In this document: positions 60,221 to 64,000 of the stretch, one piece after another | How positions within the stretch are numbered: the first letter of the stretch is position 1 | Layout of the letters: the number at the start of each line of letters is the position of its first letter | Assembly: GCA_022577435.1 (NCBI GenBank) | Contig: JAKOON010000027.1 | Location: 2,874,122-2,938,121, forward strand | Direction: 5' to 3' | DNA from: Embiotoca jacksoni | Taxonomy: Eukaryota; Chordata; Actinopteri; Embiotocidae | DNA: 64,000 nucleotides | Made by a program: the position numbers and the translations under genes | The notes under the pieces: model-generated | Told to the model about the DNA's origin: nothing | Databases searched by the model: none | Seen by the model: only the letters and a program-made list of their open reading frames with translations

Positions 60221-62757
60221 GGGTGAAATACAACAGCAAAAAACTGGTATTACCTTCATTGCTGTGCTGAGGGTTCGGGTAGCTCTCGTTGTGGTGGTAC
60301 ATGGAGGGACATCCAGGCACATCTGTAACACAAACGGCTTCACATTAAAATATGTATTTATTGATTAAAAAAACAAAACAAATTTAAACACCGTTTCAGA
60401 GAGAAAACCCTAGTTTGCACAGGCCAAAATATTCTTTTATAAATGATTTATCATCACTTAAAAGGTCATGGACACCGATCACAAAGGGTCGACCGGGCGC
60501 CACGCAGGTCTCAAGTTTGTGAAAGTTTATGCTTTCCCACAATACGGATATTTGGCGTGATCGCCCGCAAGGACAAACTCCGCATTCATCATATCGCTTC
60601 CCTTGTCTCACTCTCTCTCTCTGCTGGTATTTTTAGGCCGTGAGCAAGCACCTTCACCAGACCTGAAAAGTGGTACGGTACACGGCGTCTGCACTTCGTC
60701 TGGGCACATCACCGGCTGGCTCAAATAGCCGCTTTCGCTCATATAGATTTCATATCGGTCCGAGCGAGCCTCCGGGCTTAAATTCTCTGCAAGTTGGAAC
60801 ACTTGAAACGCTCATTGAACGTGTTGCCAGCCGTTCGGCAACACTATTGTGCTCGGTTTCCTGCGACTGCCCTGCTCACCTTTGTGTGTCGGTGAGAGTA
60901 TGTGCTCTCTTTTCTTTTGGTCGTTTGTAATAATAATAATAATAAAAAAAAAGTGAGTCACCGACTATTTTATGTTTGTCTGTTTTTAATCCGTCTGTCA
61001 ACTGTATCAATGAGGCCAGCATAAAAATGTTAAAAAGCCCTGAAAGGTGCAGCTCGTTGCCTCTGGCTCCGACCGTGACTCACTCCCGGGGAATGCAGCT
61101 GCAGCGCTGCGACTGCGATAAGACGCCACTGGGGAAAATCAAACCCTCCATTACGGGGCAGCAGCACTCGATCATACTGTAAATAATATGTCTGCCAGCG
61201 ATGGCGAGGCTGCCACCGGGGAGCGATGGGCAGATTGGGTGTGAGAGCACCCGGGTTAATTGTATACCGAGTGGCGTTACCATTTTGGGTCTTTTCATGC
61301 GACACAATAGCGGCGATTAAGCGACGGAACGCTAATTTGTATGTGAAACTCGGTAGTCTCGTTTCTCTACCCGGCTTTTAAAAGCTGGAGACTTTGTGGC
61401 ATTTGGTCGTCATTGTTCGCATTAAAAGGAAAACACTGGTAGCGTTTTGTCTTTACATGCTATTTACTTCAATAGGTGGTTTTTTTTTATCTGCCCCATT
61501 ATCATTTTTCTCATGACACACCTATGATGTTGGGATGTGATTTATTTCAGTTCAATGACCGTAGAAATGGATGACGCTGTAAATTAGCAGCCAATAAACA
61601 ACAATTACTGAAGTCGAGCTGTCTTTTGAAACCATATTAATGTGGATGATTTATTTACAGGTTGCATCATAGTGTAATGATGCACGGGCATTTCACCAAA
61701 GCCTGTAAGACATCGGTTCACAACAGGATACCGTGTCAGAGTCTGGTGTTGTCTCGTCTTGTCTTGGCCAGGCGTAAAAAAGTTCAGGCACAAACAAAAA
61801 CACGTAATTAGGTTGACAAAAACCAGGTGGTTCAAGTTCAGGAAAAGATTTTTCGGCGAAAAGAAGTCATTTTACATCAGTCACTCGATTTGATTGGGAA
61901 ACCCGAGGACAATCATACCACTTTTTGAGGCCTAATATCTAATTAATGACGGGAATATTTTCAGATGGACCGCCAGAAAACTAATAAGGAGCGACTTTAG
62001 CCAACAACAGAATAACGGCTTGCAGAAATTTTAGACCTTGAATTCAATGAATAATTCTTCAAATTTGAGTTTTCATTGAGGCGTTCTTCTTACTTTAGGC
62101 TTTCCACACTGTACATCGAGAACCTGCGCTAAAGGAGATCTACCAGTAATCATGAAATTTGATTTGATTGATTGAATTTGGCAACAGGATCTCCAAATCG
62201 AAGGCTCCTGCCACAACGTATTCGTCCCCTGAAGATCGTTGCTTTAACTGCCAACAAACCGAATGATAAACTCTGATCTTCTGTCTCGACGTCGGCCTCC
62301 GCAGGCGGTCGAACTCGTATCAGAGACACGTCGGAGGAAACCGCACCAAGTTCAACATTTCTCCTTCTCCGAGCACTTATCCACAGAAAAAACATCCTTT
62401 TGTACTTTCCCTGCCCCTTGTTTTTGTTCTTCTTTCTCAAAGGTTCCTTTTACAGTGTTGCTGTAAAAACAGTATGAGTGAAAAGAATTCGGTCATGTTT
62501 CCTTGTTTTTTTTATTATTTGCATTAGGTCTGCTGGTTTCTGCACCGCGAGGCGGTGCTTTAGTAGCCGTCCGCTAATGCTGGTGTGCGTGTGACCTGTG
62601 GGAATCTCAACAAAAAGCAGGTGAAGCTGGAAGTGTTACATTTCTCCCTCAAACAGGAGCGAGCAGAGGAGCCGCTCTCTACGCTCACCGCTGGTAAAGC
62701 TTGTTGTTAAAGCGCCCGAGCTGGCTACCCCGCCCCACACTCAGCCCCCCCCCCCCC

Positions 62758-62789
<32 letters not shown>

Positions 62790-64000
62790 CCTCCCCACAC
62801 CATTACCCTCCACTCCTTTCGACTCCCTCCCCTCACCCTTTCTCCCAGAGCCCAGCCAGTGAGAGGTTCGAGTTACTGCGGCCACGCTCATTTTTCCATT
62901 ATGAGTTCATCTGCCTGCAGAAAAAGGAAGCTGCTGGTGCAACCTGAAACCCTGGAGCACTCCACCAGGGACTCTAGTCTTTCCAGTGCCCTCCATTTTC
63001 TCAATGAAATTCCTCTGCCTCTCTCCTCTCTGAGAGCGGTGGAGGGAGGGAAGGAGGGAAGGAGGGAAGGAAGGAGGGAGGGAGGGAGGGAGGGAGTGGG
63101 ATAAGGAAGGAGGGAGGAGTGTTGCAGCAGCAGAAAAAAAAAATACTGTTTTTTTTTTTTTTTTCCTCTTTTCATTGCAAAGTGTCAGAGAGTTGAAAGG
63201 AGGAGTTTTGGAGGCGGAGAGGGAGTCGAGATACAGCGGAGAAGTTTGTTTGCCTTTTGGACATTTTGTTCTAGAGTAAACTGTGCACACTGGGGAAGTT
63301 TCTTTTCAACAAAGGGACTTTTTTTTTTTCTTTTTTTTTTTTTTTAAAGACGAGGCCAAGTGATGTTTTGGAGTCACTTCACAGGTGTGCTCACCAGATT
63401 TAACTGATGTTCAAATCCATATTTTGTCCATATATCTACATTTATATGCTTTTCCATTACAACCCAAAACATAAAAATTGCCATGAGGTTGACTTTTTTT
63501 TTTAAGACCTTCAGGAACCTTGAGAGATATTTATCACTTAAAAGTATTAAGTCACTAAATTGTCTTTTTAGTCAACAGAAAACGTTGCTAACAAGGAACA
63601 ATGCCAGACGTTTACGAGTTTGACCCTGAAAAATGATTCAGATCACTGATTATCCTATAAGCACTCCATTGTTTGGACAAAATAAGCAATTCACCTTCAG
63701 CCAGGGAGATTTTGATGTGATATTTTTTATATTTCAGAGACTCAAAGAGGAATTGATTAATCATAATCATATTCAGTTTGCTTGAATTAAAACTACAGAC
63801 ATAGAAAAGCCGACACTGACGACATCCTCTTTTAAATCCGGTGACAACGGTCTGTATCACTCACCAGGTTCGTAGGTGTAGTCTGTGGGCTCCTGTTTGA
63901 CCATCATGTGGGCTGGTGGGAACCGGTGTGAGTGTGGATGTGGGTGTGGGTGCGGGTGGGGGTGCGGGTGGGGGTGAGGCCCGTGCCCGTGTCCCTGCCC
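55823..64000 (-). CDS. etv4: ETS transcription factor ETV4 (PEA3), 3' six coding exons; 5' part beyond the right edge
   Basis: PEA3-group ETS activator acting in the nucleus downstream of FGF/RAS-ERK signalling. In gene order: 64000-63865 (partial), 60322-60254, 59552-59505, 58552-58368, 56594-56493, 56050-55823; splice borders and phases agree. The first exon here encodes a Gly-His then Pro-His repeat, then MMVKQEPTDYTYEP. Next come DVPGCPSMYHH, VVPEKFEG, VKQE with seven glycines, then the ETS domain (LQLWQFLVALLDDP, WTGRGMEFKLIEPEEVARLWG, MNYDKLSRSLRYYYEKGIMQK, ERYVYKFVCEPEALISLAF) with the two DNA-reading arginines of RSLR. The tail EEDTVPLSHLDE fits ETV4 better than ETV1 or ETV5, ending GYMY then TAA. 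The two VKQE sites fit the SUMO consensus described in the PEA3 group. The gene converges on dhx8, as in human. Confidence 0.93.
57098..57148. repeat. (GT)n microsatellite in an etv4 intron
   Basis: About 25 GT units followed by a G run. Confidence 0.95.
57900..58085 (+). repeat. Dispersed teleost repeat, copy 3, inside an etv4 intron
   Basis: Starts with TTCAATTCAGTTGTGATTGA and ends with the CCCTTTTAACAGGAAGAAAC block shared with the other two copies. It lies antisense to etv4. Confidence 0.65.
59386..59476. repeat. (GT)n microsatellite beside a short etv4 exon
   Basis: About 45 units with one TATG break. In the etv4 transcript it reads as (CA)n starting 28 nt after the donor of the 48-nt exon 59552-59505. 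Confidence 0.96.
60191..60220. repeat. Poly-A tract in an etv4 intron
   Basis: About 30 A in a row on the plus strand, shortly downstream (in transcript sense) of the donor of exon 60322-60254. Confidence 0.9.
61935..62065 (+). repeat. Composite teleost repeat family B, copy 4 (fragment)
   Basis: Matches the middle of the 39835-40170 copy (TTTTCAGATG, CGCCAGA, GCGACTTTAGCCAACAAC, then an AAATTTTAGACC-like segment). It lies within an etv4 intron. Confidence 0.55.
62743..62785. repeat. Poly-C plus (AC)n tract
   Basis: C run followed by about 13 AC units in the large etv4 intron. Confidence 0.9.
63040..63100. repeat. (GGGA)n/(GGAA)n purine tract
   Basis: Uninterrupted purine-rich GGAGGGAAGG-type units in the large etv4 intron. 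Confidence 0.9.

Larger units (their letters stand above)
60323..63864 (-). other. etv4: Large etv4 intron
   Basis: A 3.5-kb intron between the partial His-Pro exon and the 69-nt exon. It holds a family B repeat fragment, a C/AC tract and a purine tract. No nested gene was recognised. Confidence 0.8.

Overview
The window is nuclear DNA of a vertebrate, almost certainly a teleost fish. The exons encode vertebrate-type proteins in a fish form, introns and spacers are short, dinucleotide microsatellites (mostly CA/GT) are extremely dense, and several dispersed repeats look like teleost families. There are no bacterial, organellar or plasmid features and no CRISPR array. Nearly all long open frames outside the three genes are read-through of microsatellites or homopolymers.

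Three protein genes are supported. (1) Positions 9181-22625 (+) hold seven coding exons of thyroid hormone receptor alpha (thra). They cover the end of the A/B region, both zinc fingers, the hinge and the whole ligand-binding domain to the stop. The first short coding exon, about 20 residues, was not found and may lie left of the window. (2) Positions 43422-51135 (+) hold a complete 23-exon dhx8 (PRP22-type spliceosomal DEAH helicase, 1222 residues) with a TATA-less promoter carrying ETS and NRF-1-like motifs. (3) Positions 55823-64000 (-) hold the last six coding exons of etv4 (PEA3-group ETS factor), including the full ETS domain; the N-terminal half lies beyond the right edge. dhx8 and etv4 converge tail to tail, an arrangement also known for their neighbouring human orthologues on 17q21; THRA lies on the same human arm.

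Layout: 1-9180 is non-coding DNA upstream of, or in the 5' introns of, thra. 9181-22625 is thra. 22626-43421 is about 21 kb without a recognisable gene, with microsatellites, C-rich tracts, twin hairpins, a perfect DR4 motif (37124-37139), a DR5 motif (29270-29286) and Tc1-like relics. 43422-51135 is dhx8. 51136-55822 holds the dhx8 3' UTR, a decayed hAT (Charlie/GTF2IRD2-like) transposon and the etv4 3' UTR. 55823-64000 is etv4.

There is no operon logic. thra is a ligand-dependent transcription factor, dhx8 a constitutive splicing helicase, and etv4 an FGF/ERK-responsive transcription factor. The most interesting signals are regulatory or structural: a consensus DR4 near a gene whose product can bind DR4; CA repeats starting at or beside splice donors in thra and etv4; an Arg-to-Cys change at a thra position equivalent to a known TRbeta hormone-resistance site; tandem hairpins with identical loops; a CTCF-like core inside the hAT relic; and a His-Pro repeat in etv4 whose DNA is G-quadruplex prone.
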